From the NCBI GenBank assembly GCA_963662245.2, contig CAXXVQ010000009.1:620001-684000 (forward strand): 64,000 nt of DNA, given 5' to 3'. This stretch comes from JAFGVL01 sp963662245 (GTDB lineage: Bacteria > Bacteroidota > Bacteroidia > Bacteroidales > Paludibacteraceae). The notes under the pieces were generated by a model, which saw nothing but the letters and a program-made list of their open reading frames with translations, had not been told where the DNA came from and ran no database searches. Below, piece after piece: positions 17,495 through 24,588 of the stretch. Within the stretch, counting starts at the first letter, position 1; the number at the start of each line of letters is the position of its first letter. The translations under genes were made by a program, and so were the position numbers.

Positions 17495-18262
17495 ATGGAA
17501 AAATTAATAATAGGAGGTAAAACCTTTAATTCTCGTTTGTTTACGGGTACAGGAAAATTTTGTTCCAATGCGCTAATGCAAGAAGCTATTGCAGCTTCGG
17601 GTTCAGAATTAGTAACTGTGGCATTAAAGCGTGTAGATGTGGAAGACAAGAATGATCAGATGTTGAATCATATTGCTTTGCCACATGTAAACTTATTGCC
17701 AAATACTTCGGGTGTGCGTAATGCAAAAGAAGCTGTGTTTGCAGCTCAATTAGCTCGTGAGGCCTTGGAGACAAACTTATTGAAACTGGAAATTCATCCA
17801 GATCCGCGTTATCTTTTACCTGATGGGGAAGAGACATTGAAAGCGGCTGAGGAATTGGTGAAACTAGGATTTGAAGTGTATCCTTATGTACAAGCTGACC
17901 CTGTGCTTTGTAAAAAGTTGGAAGAAGTTGGTAGTGTTGCTGTAATGCCTTTAGGTTCTCCTATTGGCTCAAATAATGGTTTGCGTACAAAAGATTTCTT
18001 ACGCATTATCATCGAGCAAAGTAATGTGCCTGTAGTTGTAGATGCAGGAATTGGAGCTCCATCACATGCTGCTGAAGCTATGGAGATGGGAGCTGCTGCG
18101 GTGTTAGTAAATACTGCAATTGCTATTTCTCCAAATCCGGTGCAAATGGCTGAAGCTTTTAAATTAGCTGTTCAGGCTGGTCGTATGGCTTATGAAGCAA
18201 AACTTGCTGAAAAGTCAATGGGCGCACATGCCAGCAGCCCACTTACATCGTTTTTGATGTAA
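17495..18262 (+). CDS. thiG: Thiazole synthase ThiG
   Basis: This 255-residue barrel enzyme builds the thiazole ring from deoxyxylulose phosphate, dehydroglycine and ThiS thiocarboxylate. It shows the family blocks SRLFTGTGKF, VTVALKRV, LLPNTSG, KLEIHPDPRYLLPD and PLGSPIGSNNG. The C-terminus MGAHASSPLTSFL is typical. A palindromic repeat follows directly. Confidence 0.96.
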   Translation: MEKLIIGGKTFNSRLFTGTGKFCSNALMQEAIAASGSELVTVALKRVDVEDKNDQMLNHIALPHVNLLPNTSGVRNAKEAVFAAQLAREALETNLLKLEIHPDPRYLLPDGEETLKAAEELVKLGFEVYPYVQADPVLCKKLEEVGSVAVMPLGSPIGSNNGLRTKDFLRIIIEQSNVPVVVDAGIGAPSHAAEAMEMGAAAVLVNTAIAISPNPVQMAEAFKLAVQAGRMAYEAKLAEKSMGAHASSPLTSFLM

Positions 18263-18265
18263 AAT

Positions 18266-18349
18266 GACCCCCAACCCCCTAAAGGGGGCTTTGGAATAAC
18301 AGAGACTTTTTGGATTCTCTCAAGTCCCCTTTAGGGGATTTAGGGGTAA
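18266..18349 (+). repeat. Palindromic repeat pair between thiG and thiH
   Basis: GACCCCCAACCCCCTAAAGG with GGGCTTTGG (18266-18294) faces AGTCCCCTTTAGGGGATTTA with GGGGTAA (18323-18349). Each half is a small palindrome and the two halves are inverted, so an 84-nt folded unit is possible. The thiH ATG lies 11 nt after it. Confidence 0.8.
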
Positions 18350-18360
18350 TATTTATAATT

Positions 18361-19479
18361 ATGTTTTCAGAAGAATTAGAAAAAATATCTTGGGTTCAAA
18401 CCACCCAAACTATCATGGCTAAAACAGCTGTTGATGTTGAGCGTGCTTTAGCAAGAACGCAAGAAGAATTGACAGTAGATGATTTTATGGCTTTGATTTC
18501 GCCGGCTGCCGAACCATATTTGGAGCAAATGGCGCAAAAAAGCCGTGCATATACCCAAATGCGTTTTGGGAAAACTATCTCTATGTATGTGCCGCTTTAT
18601 TTGACCAACTCATGTCAAAACTCATGCGTGTATTGTGGTTTTCAAAGCAAAAACAAAATCAAACGCATTATCCTAAATGATGAAGAAATCATGCAGGAGT
18701 TGAAGGCAATTAAGGAAATTGGACCATTTCAGAACTTGTTATTAGTGACAGGCGAAAATCCGAAAGCAGCCGGAGTTGATTATATTGCTAATGCTCTGAA
18801 AATGGCACAGCCAATGTTCAATAACTTATCAGTTGAGGTGATGCCTTTGGATACAGATGGTTATCGTCAATTGACTGAGGCTGGATTGTATGGCGTTGTC
18901 TGTTTTCAAGAAACTTATAACAGAGCCAACTATAAGACTTATCACCCGGTTGGGATGAAGTCGAATTTTGAATGGCGTGTAAATGGCTTTGACCGCATGG
19001 GACAAGCCGGTGTACACAAAATTGGTATGGGTGTGTTAATAGGCTTGGAAGATTGGCGTACGGATGTTACGATGATGGCACATCATTTACGCTACCTTCA
19101 ACGCAATTATTGGAAAACGCGTTTTAGCGTGAATTTCCCTCGTATGCGCCCTTCTGAAAATGATCACTTCCAACCGAATGTAATTATGAACGATAAGGAA
19201 TATGTGCAGTTGATGTTAGCCTTTCGTTTGTTTGATCATGATGTGGATATTTCAGTATCTACACGCGAGGAGCCTGAATTTAGAAAAAATATTCTGCAAT
19301 TAGGTGTAACCTCAATGAGTGCAGGTTCTAGAACTGATCCGGGAGGCTATGCTGTGTACAAACAAGAATTGGAACAATTTGTAGTAAGTGATCCCCGAAA
19401 TCCAAGAGATGTAGAAGCTGAAATCCATGAAAACGGCTACGAAGTTGTTTGGAAAGATTGGGATGTAGTATTGCAGTAG
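18361..19479 (+). CDS. thiH: 2-iminoacetate (dehydroglycine) synthase ThiH
   Basis: The product is 372 residues from the ATG at 18361; a TTG at 18310 lies inside the repeat and is rejected. The radical SAM CxxxCxxC motif is SCQNSCVYC, with Cys85, Cys89 and Cys92. ThiH cleaves tyrosine to dehydroglycine for ThiG. Use of ThiH rather than the oxygen-dependent glycine oxidase ThiO suggests an anaerobic or facultative life. Confidence 0.96.
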   Translation: MFSEELEKISWVQTTQTIMAKTAVDVERALARTQEELTVDDFMALISPAAEPYLEQMAQKSRAYTQMRFGKTISMYVPLYLTNSCQNSCVYCGFQSKNKIKRIILNDEEIMQELKAIKEIGPFQNLLLVTGENPKAAGVDYIANALKMAQPMFNNLSVEVMPLDTDGYRQLTEAGLYGVVCFQETYNRANYKTYHPVGMKSNFEWRVNGFDRMGQAGVHKIGMGVLIGLEDWRTDVTMMAHHLRYLQRNYWKTRFSVNFPRMRPSENDHFQPNVIMNDKEYVQLMLAFRLFDHDVDISVSTREEPEFRKNILQLGVTSMSAGSRTDPGGYAVYKQELEQFVVSDPRNPRDVEAEIHENGYEVVWKDWDVVLQ

Positions 19480-19590
19480 ATATTTATTGATATTTGCTAC
19501 GCGATATTTACTCACTTCGTTCGTGATATTAAAGAAAATCTCGTGAGCTTGTCGAACCAATATCAATAAATATCGCCGAAGGCAAATATC
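19480..19590 (+). repeat. Inverted repeat of GATATTTGC...GCAAATATC type, copy 1
   Basis: The gap between thiH and the ThiF-like gene starts ATATTTATTGATATTTGC and ends AAATATCGCCGAAGGCAAATATC; its ends are inverted. A second copy with the same ends lies at 34408-34507. Confidence 0.75.
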
Positions 19591-19606
19591 GAAAACCAAG
19601 AATCAA

Positions 19607-20314
19607 ATGAATAAACAACAATTAGATAGGTATGCCCGCCATATTATCCTTCCTGAAATAGGTGAAGCAGGTCAGGAGGAGTTAGCATCCGCAAAAGTGC
19701 TAGTTGTAGGAGCCGGTGGTTTAGGTGCGCCAATCTTGCAATATTTGGTAGCAGCAGGTATTGGTGCTATCGGCATTATGGATGCGGATGTGGTTAGCCT
19801 GTCTAACTTGCAACGCCAAATCCTGTATCGTGAAGACCAAATTGGAATGCCAAAGGTTGACAAGGCAAAACTGATGTTAAGCCAATTGAATAGCGAATGT
19901 CAATTGGATACATACCCATACCACCTAACAGAAGAGAATGCCGAACAGATTATCAGCAAATATGATATTGTGGTTGGAGCTACGGATAATTTCGCTTCTC
20001 GTTTACTAATTGATAAATACAGCAAGCAAATGAGTAAACCTTTTGTTCATGGTTCCATTTGTGAATTTAGCGGACAGGTTTCAGTGTTTAATTACAAAGG
20101 CGGTTATTCATATACTGACCTTTTCCCAGACCAACCGAATGAAAACTTATTACCTCTTGGAGTAATGGGAGTTTTACCTGGAATCATTGGAAGCATGCAA
20201 GCTGCAGAGGTAATTAAGATTGTACTTGGAATAGGAGAGGTGCTTTCTGGTAAATTACTGATGTACGATGTACTGAAAGCGAGCTGTGATGTTGTAGAGT
20301 TTTTAAAGAAATAA
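19607..20314 (+). CDS. ThiF/MoeB-family adenylyltransferase without the usual cysteines
   Basis: The 235-residue product has the E1-like nucleotide-binding motif GAGGLGAP (36-42), the RQ of NLQRQILY, and the ATDNFASR segment. It should adenylate the ThiS C-terminus. The two CxxC zinc motifs of E. coli ThiF/MoeB are missing. The position of the ThiF persulfide cysteine appears to be Leu181 (NENLLPLGVMG against ERNCRTAGVVG). Sulfur transfer must therefore differ from the E. coli scheme, or another sulfurtransferase supplies it. It is the last gene of the thi operon, so a ThiS role is likelier than molybdopterin. Confidence 0.88.
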   Translation: MNKQQLDRYARHIILPEIGEAGQEELASAKVLVVGAGGLGAPILQYLVAAGIGAIGIMDADVVSLSNLQRQILYREDQIGMPKVDKAKLMLSQLNSECQLDTYPYHLTEENAEQIISKYDIVVGATDNFASRLLIDKYSKQMSKPFVHGSICEFSGQVSVFNYKGGYSYTDLFPDQPNENLLPLGVMGVLPGIIGSMQAAEVIKIVLGIGEVLSGKLLMYDVLKASCDVVEFLKK

Positions 20315-20316
20315 AT

Positions 20317-20352
20317 AATCCGATGACCATATAATCATCGGATTTGTTTTTA
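20317..20352 (+). terminator. Terminator of the thiamine operon
   Basis: AATCCGATGA pairs with TCATCGGATT over an 8-nt loop, followed by TGTTTTT, directly after the ThiF-like stop codon. Confidence 0.85.
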
Positions 20353-20367
20353 GTCTTTGGGAAATTT

Positions 20368-20927
20368 TTATTTAGCCTTTTTGTCTGGTTTTGGCATTTT
20401 AGGACCAAGACCTTCATTCAAAACTTGTTGTGTACCTGGCATTTTGGGGCCAAGCCCTTTTTCTTCTGTTGTTACAACAGGTTTAGAGTCAGATTCCATT
20501 TTAATTTGATTTGCACTCATGTTTGAATTATTATAAAGATTAATACTTGAAAAAATTACAATAGAAAAAACGCCCAGAATTAACAATCCAATATTTAAAT
20601 AGTTTATGGTATCCATTATACATCTTTTCTTTAAATAGCTTAGCATTTGCTTTTTATATCCATATTTCAGATGAATATTCTCATATTGTGTTTTTCTGGC
20701 TTGGTAAATTGCTATTTGATGAGAAATTAGATTTAGCAATAAAGAGAGTCCTAATAATGACCAACCAAGTATTAATATCCAAATATAAATTGCTTTTCAA
20801 TTTTTACTATCTTCTCAATAAAAATCATTGATATAGATAATGCTCCAGCACTTAAATAAACAATGTTCTTTTCAAACAAAGATTCACTTTTATCAATGAT
20901 GTCATTATTGTTGTCTTTATCACTCAT
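20368..20927 (-). pseudogene. Small multi-pass membrane protein gene broken by a frameshift
   Basis: On the minus strand an ATG at 20927 opens MSDKDNNNDIIDKSESLFEK and a first hydrophobic helix, then stops after 51 codons. Another frame, open from about 20798, continues with a hydrophobic helix (WILILGWSLLGLSLLLNL), a basic linker, a third helix (NIGLLILGVFSIVIFSSINL) and a tail with two GLGPKMP repeats, ending at 20368. Adding one base to the run of four As (Ts on the plus strand at 20794-20797) joins the frames smoothly. This is either a real mutation or an error in the sequence. An internal ATG at 20616 could still express the last helix and tail. The function is unknown. Confidence 0.65.
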
Positions 20928-20942
20928 TGTTTCTATTTAGAT

Positions 20943-21248
20943 TTATCTTTTTTCTAATATCGCCACCCCAATCCTCTCGATATGTTCCACCAAAGCCGGT
21001 TCAGTAATGCGGTCAAAAATCACTAAATCAAATTTGTAGATAAGAGGGAGTTCGTCAAGAGCAGCGTAAAGAGTGTTTAACTCGGATAAGCCAAGGTTTT
21101 CGCCTTTTAAGGCAATGTCAATGTCTGAGCCCGGACGAAAATTGCTTTTAGCACGAGAACCAAAAAGAATGGCTTGCGAGATTTTTTTCTCACTAGCAAT
21201 TACTTTTTTGATGCTTTCCAATTCTTCTTGGCTAAGTCCGTAGGGCAT
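20943..21248 (-). CDS. MntA-type nucleotidyltransferase antitoxin
   Basis: This 101-residue minimal nucleotidyltransferase has the GSx10DxD motif (Gly30-Ser31, Asp42, Asp44) in GSRAKSNFRPGSDID. In MntA/HepT pairs this enzyme adds AMP to the tyrosine of the HEPN partner and blocks its RNase activity. The gene starts 1 nt after the HEPN gene stop, a tightly coupled operon. The motif and pairing are seen; the toxin-antitoxin function is inferred. Confidence 0.88.
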   Translation of the reverse strand: MPYGLSQEELESIKKVIASEKKISQAILFGSRAKSNFRPGSDIDIALKGENLGLSELNTLYAALDELPLIYKFDLVIFDRITEPALVEHIERIGVAILEKR

Positions 21249-21249
21249 A

Positions 21250-21675
21250 TTAGTTAAATAACGAGGAGTTATTATTTATTTCTTGTTGCAGACGAGTGTG
21301 TAACTCATTCAGAAGTGTGTGATATTCATTAATGATTGCCACAATGATTTCTTCAGCAGTTTCTTCGTTATAGGTATGGCTGGCTAGATTACGGCTTATA
21401 TGCATATTAACCCAACCTTTTCCGTTAGAGATATAACCATCCTGAAATGCTTGTTCAATTACAGGTTTTGGTCCGGCAATGCCCTCATATCCTTTTTCGC
21501 GCAACAAATCTTGTAAGGTTTTCCACGCAAGCTCGTAAGTATACTCAAAAGCCTTAATCAAACCTTGTTCTTCCATCTCATTTAAGTCTTCTTTTTGAAC
21601 GAACTTACTTAGTTGAGATAGTGCTTTAGTGAAGTTATTAAATCGTTGTTGCCAACGAATGTCTTGTTGAGCCAT
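21250..21675 (-). CDS. HepT-type HEPN toxin (HI0074 family)
   Basis: This 141-residue all-helical protein belongs to the nucleotidyltransferase substrate-binding/HEPN group. The toxin motif Rx4HxY is present as RNLASHTY with Arg95, His100 and Tyr102; Tyr102 is the expected AMPylation site. The gene precedes the nucleotidyltransferase, so the toxin is first in the operon. Confidence 0.85.
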   Translation of the reverse strand: MAQQDIRWQQRFNNFTKALSQLSKFVQKEDLNEMEEQGLIKAFEYTYELAWKTLQDLLREKGYEGIAGPKPVIEQAFQDGYISNGKGWVNMHISRNLASHTYNEETAEEIIVAIINEYHTLLNELHTRLQQEINNNSSLFN

Positions 21676-21690
21676 ATTATTTGTTTTTTA

Positions 21691-21698
21691 CAAAGATA
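21691..21698 (-). promoter_or_regulatory. Putative -7 box for the HEPN/MNT operon
   Basis: On the minus strand TATCTTTG fits TAnnTTTG exactly and lies 15 nt before the HEPN start codon. No clear -33 box is seen. Confidence 0.45.
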
Positions 21699-21725
21699 AT
21701 TTTTTTAGAATAATTGCTACTTAAG

Positions 21726-22709
21726 CTATGCTATCTCATTATCACAAGCTTTTCCGTTTTCAATATCGCTAATGTTTTGTAAAGTAATGCTAGCGATTTG
21801 CTGTAGTGCTTCTTTGGTGAAAAATCCTTGATGTGAGGTAATCAGTACATTAGGGAATGACATCAAGCGAGCAATTAAGTCGTCTTCAATAATAACTTCA
21901 GAAAGGTCATTGAAGAAAAGCTTTTCTTCTTGTTCGTACACATCAATACCAAGGTAACCCAGTTTTTTAGATTTTAAAGCTGCGATGGCATCTTTGGTAT
22001 TTATCAAACCTCCACGACTGGTATTAATCAGCATTACGCCATTTTTCATCTTATCAAAGTTGGATTTATTGATGATGTATTTTGTTTCAGGCATTAGCGG
22101 GCAATGAAGCGAGATGATATTTGAGCTACTTAATAATGAGTCTAACTCGGTGTAAATTACGCCTGCTTTCGCCAATTCTGCATTAGGAAACAAATCATGA
22201 GCTATTACCTTACATCCAAAGCCAAGCATAATTTTGCAGAAGATGCTTCCTATTAAACCTGTGCCAATAACTCCAACTGTTTTTTCATAAAGGTCAAATC
22301 CGGTTAAGCGTTCCAATGAGAAATTGTTTTCACGGATGCGGTTATAAGCCTTGTGTGTTTTGCGGTTTAGAGTTAGCAACATCGAAACTGCATGTTCCGC
22401 TACTGCATGTGGAGAATATGCCGGTACACGCACTACTTTGATATTTGCTTCTTTAGCTGCTTGCAAATCTACATTGTTGAATCCGGCACAGCGTAGTGCA
22501 ATTAATTTTACTCCGTTTTCTTTGAGTTCTTTAATAACTTCTTTGTTTATCTTGTCGTTGACAAAAGCACACACGCAATCAAAATCCTTGGTTAGGTTTG
22601 CGGTGTCTTTGTTAAGTGCTGTTTCGTAGAAAACAATTTTGTGTGAACTATCTGTTTTCTTAAAAAACTCTTTATCGTATGATTTAGTGCTAAAGAAAGC
22701 GATTCTCAT
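21726..22709 (-). CDS. D-2-hydroxyacid dehydrogenase (D-lactate dehydrogenase type)
   Basis: The 327-residue product has the family layout. The NAD-binding motif GTGLIGSIF sits near residue 149. The catalytic Arg and Glu regions lie around INTSRGGLIN and GIDVYEQEEKLFF, and the catalytic His is in TSHQGFFT. It resembles LdhA-type enzymes that reduce pyruvate to D-lactate with NADH, consistent with fermentation. Exact substrate is inferred. It stands alone on the minus strand. Confidence 0.9.
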   Translation of the reverse strand: MRIAFFSTKSYDKEFFKKTDSSHKIVFYETALNKDTANLTKDFDCVCAFVNDKINKEVIKELKENGVKLIALRCAGFNNVDLQAAKEANIKVVRVPAYSPHAVAEHAVSMLLTLNRKTHKAYNRIRENNFSLERLTGFDLYEKTVGVIGTGLIGSIFCKIMLGFGCKVIAHDLFPNAELAKAGVIYTELDSLLSSSNIISLHCPLMPETKYIINKSNFDKMKNGVMLINTSRGGLINTKDAIAALKSKKLGYLGIDVYEQEEKLFFNDLSEVIIEDDLIARLMSFPNVLITSHQGFFTKEALQQIASITLQNISDIENGKACDNEIA

Positions 22710-22746
22710 GGCAGTCTAGATTGAATGTTTATTAGGTGAAATTAAT

Positions 22747-22776
22747 AAAAAAAGCCGAAATGAATTCGGCTTTTAA
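22747..22776. terminator. Bidirectional hairpin between the dehydrogenase promoter and the anti-sigma gene end
   Basis: AAAAGCCGAA, an ATGA-like loop and TTCGGCTTTT form a stem flanked by A- and T-runs. On the minus strand it lies just downstream of the gene ending at 22794, so it is that operon's terminator. Confidence 0.8.
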
Positions 22777-22793
22777 TTTTATAGAATATGGTT

Positions 22794-23840
22794 TTACCAC
22801 TTAAGTTTCATTGTGACTTTTGTTCCAGATTCTTCTGTCCATTTTGGAGAGCTAAGTATGACTCTTAGAGCCTCTGCTTTAGCTGCATCAGAACTTGTTT
22901 TTTTGAACTTGATGTCATATGGTCGTTTGCCTTTACCAATAGTGAATTCAACTTTAACAGAGTTCTCTTCCGGAGTTTTATTCGCCTTTTTCTTAAAGAA
23001 TTGTTTAAACTCTTTTTCTTTAAATGGTGCTGATTCTTTTACTGAATCTTTTTTTGCAGTCTTTGTTTTTATAATAACCACTCCATTTGCACCATCCGCT
23101 CCATATATTACCTCAGCTGAAGCATCTTTAATCACTTGCTTCGACTCAATTTGATCTTGGGGAATGCTGGAAATATCCTTTACCGGAGATCCATTGACAA
23201 TGTATAATGGTTTTTTCTCCTTTGTTGGAGCTGCTGCCATAGCTTTTGCTTTTGCTTCTTTTGGTGCCGGAGCTTCTTCAGCTTGAGCGAGCATAAGCTT
23301 ATCGTCTTTTTTAAGTTTTTTTGTACTGTCTTTTTCCTCTTTTAGTTTTTTAGTCTCTTCTTGTTTTTGAATCTTTTCCTTTTCCGCTTTTTCTTGTTCC
23401 AGACGCTTTTTCTTTGCTTCCTCTTTTTTAGCTTGTTCGTCTTCGCTTTCTTTTGTAGTAATATCTTCAGATAAAATTTCTTCTACTTCAGCAACAGGAG
23501 TGACTTCTTCTGGGATGATTTCGTCTTCAATAATTTCGTTTTTAGCCATCTCCGGCATTTGTTGGTCTGAATTATTGAAGAATACTACTGAACCAACTGT
23601 TATAAGTACAATAAATGAGGCTGCAACAGAATAGTACACCATCATTTTACGATGATTTTTTCTTGATGATTGTTCCTCAATTTGATTGTTTATACGGTCA
23701 ATTGAATCCAAGTGATTGCTAAACACTGAATCATACCCATCTAAGGCTTCTTGCAAAAAAGCATCCTCCATGGCTTGACGCTCTAATTCATTCGCGTCTG
23801 CTCCATAGCGTTTCCCTTTTATGTATTCCGTTAGTTTCAT
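22794..23840 (-). CDS. Membrane anti-sigma/TonB-like protein with a receptor-plug-like motif
   Basis: The 348-residue product begins with a soluble N-terminal domain of anti-sigma look, then one transmembrane segment (about 67-88). A long Lys/Glu-rich stretch (about 125-180) follows. Residues about 208-260 resemble a SusC-type plug (PLYIVNGSPVKDISSI, IKDASAEVIYGADGANGVVI). The C-terminal part (about 300-348, ending LKW) resembles a TonB C-terminal fold. The gene starts 1 nt after the ECF sigma gene stop. It is likely the anchor that holds the sigma factor; the plug-like part may sense an envelope partner. Confidence 0.7.
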   Translation of the reverse strand: MKLTEYIKGKRYGADANELERQAMEDAFLQEALDGYDSVFSNHLDSIDRINNQIEEQSSRKNHRKMMVYYSVAASFIVLITVGSVVFFNNSDQQMPEMAKNEIIEDEIIPEEVTPVAEVEEILSEDITTKESEDEQAKKEEAKKKRLEQEKAEKEKIQKQEETKKLKEEKDSTKKLKKDDKLMLAQAEEAPAPKEAKAKAMAAAPTKEKKPLYIVNGSPVKDISSIPQDQIESKQVIKDASAEVIYGADGANGVVIIKTKTAKKDSVKESAPFKEKEFKQFFKKKANKTPEENSVKVEFTIGKGKRPYDIKFKKTSSDAAKAEALRVILSSPKWTEESGTKVTMKLKW

Positions 23841-23841
23841 A

Positions 23842-24417
23842 TTATATTTTCAGTGTTTTTACGATACAAGATTTTAAATTTCGTTTCCCGTTTTGAATAT
23901 GGCTTTTTACCTTTTTAAGGTTATAGCCTGTAAGGAGTACTATATCAGCATAAGAGCATTTGTCAAAGAAGAAACTCTTGATGCACCTATGTTGTTCTTT
24001 AGGTAGCGTTTCTAGGCAAATGTTTAGTGCATGATTTTTCTCATGGTCATTTGCCTCCTCATCTATTAGATACAAAAAAGGTTCAGATTCCACATCCTGA
24101 GTGCAAATTTCTTGGAAAAATTTCGGTTTAGTACTTCGGATAATTTGTAGGCAGTGATTTTTGGAAACGCTATATAGCCAGCTTTTAAAGTTGGTGATTT
24201 CATGATGTAGACATTTTTCAATTAATTCTACATAAATGTGCATCACAGCATCTTCAGCATCTTGTTGGTGCTGTAGGTATTTTAGGCATAAGCCGTATAC
24301 CAGCGGAGTATATCGAGAGAATAATTTGCCTAATGCCTCTTGATTAGAAGATATGACATATAAACTCAATAATTCCTCATCCGATTTTCTTACATCTTTC
24401 TTAAAACTATAGCCCAT
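23842..24417 (-). CDS. ECF-type RNA polymerase sigma factor
   Basis: This 191-residue protein has region 2 (LVYGLCLKYLQHQQDAEDAV) and a region 4 helix-turn-helix (SYADIVLLTGYNLKKVKSHI). There is no region 3, as expected for an ECF factor. It is transcribed together with the membrane protein downstream and diverges from a VWA protein gene across a 171-bp gap. The same trio recurs in Bacteroidota. Confidence 0.88.
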   Translation of the reverse strand: MGYSFKKDVRKSDEELLSLYVISSNQEALGKLFSRYTPLVYGLCLKYLQHQQDAEDAVMHIYVELIEKCLHHEITNFKSWLYSVSKNHCLQIIRSTKPKFFQEICTQDVESEPFLYLIDEEANDHEKNHALNICLETLPKEQHRCIKSFFFDKCSYADIVLLTGYNLKKVKSHIQNGKRNLKSCIVKTLKI

Positions 24418-24588
24418 TTGTTTTATCGATAGTAGGTGGTATATTATTACAAAGAAAACATTTTCCCCTAAGAAACAAAAAACTCGAAAAAAAAGAAAAT
24501 ATATTTATGGAATATCTGTTCTATTTGCATCAATAACATAAAAAACAGAGTTTTCTGTGAAAATGTTAAACAAAAAAAACTAGAAATT

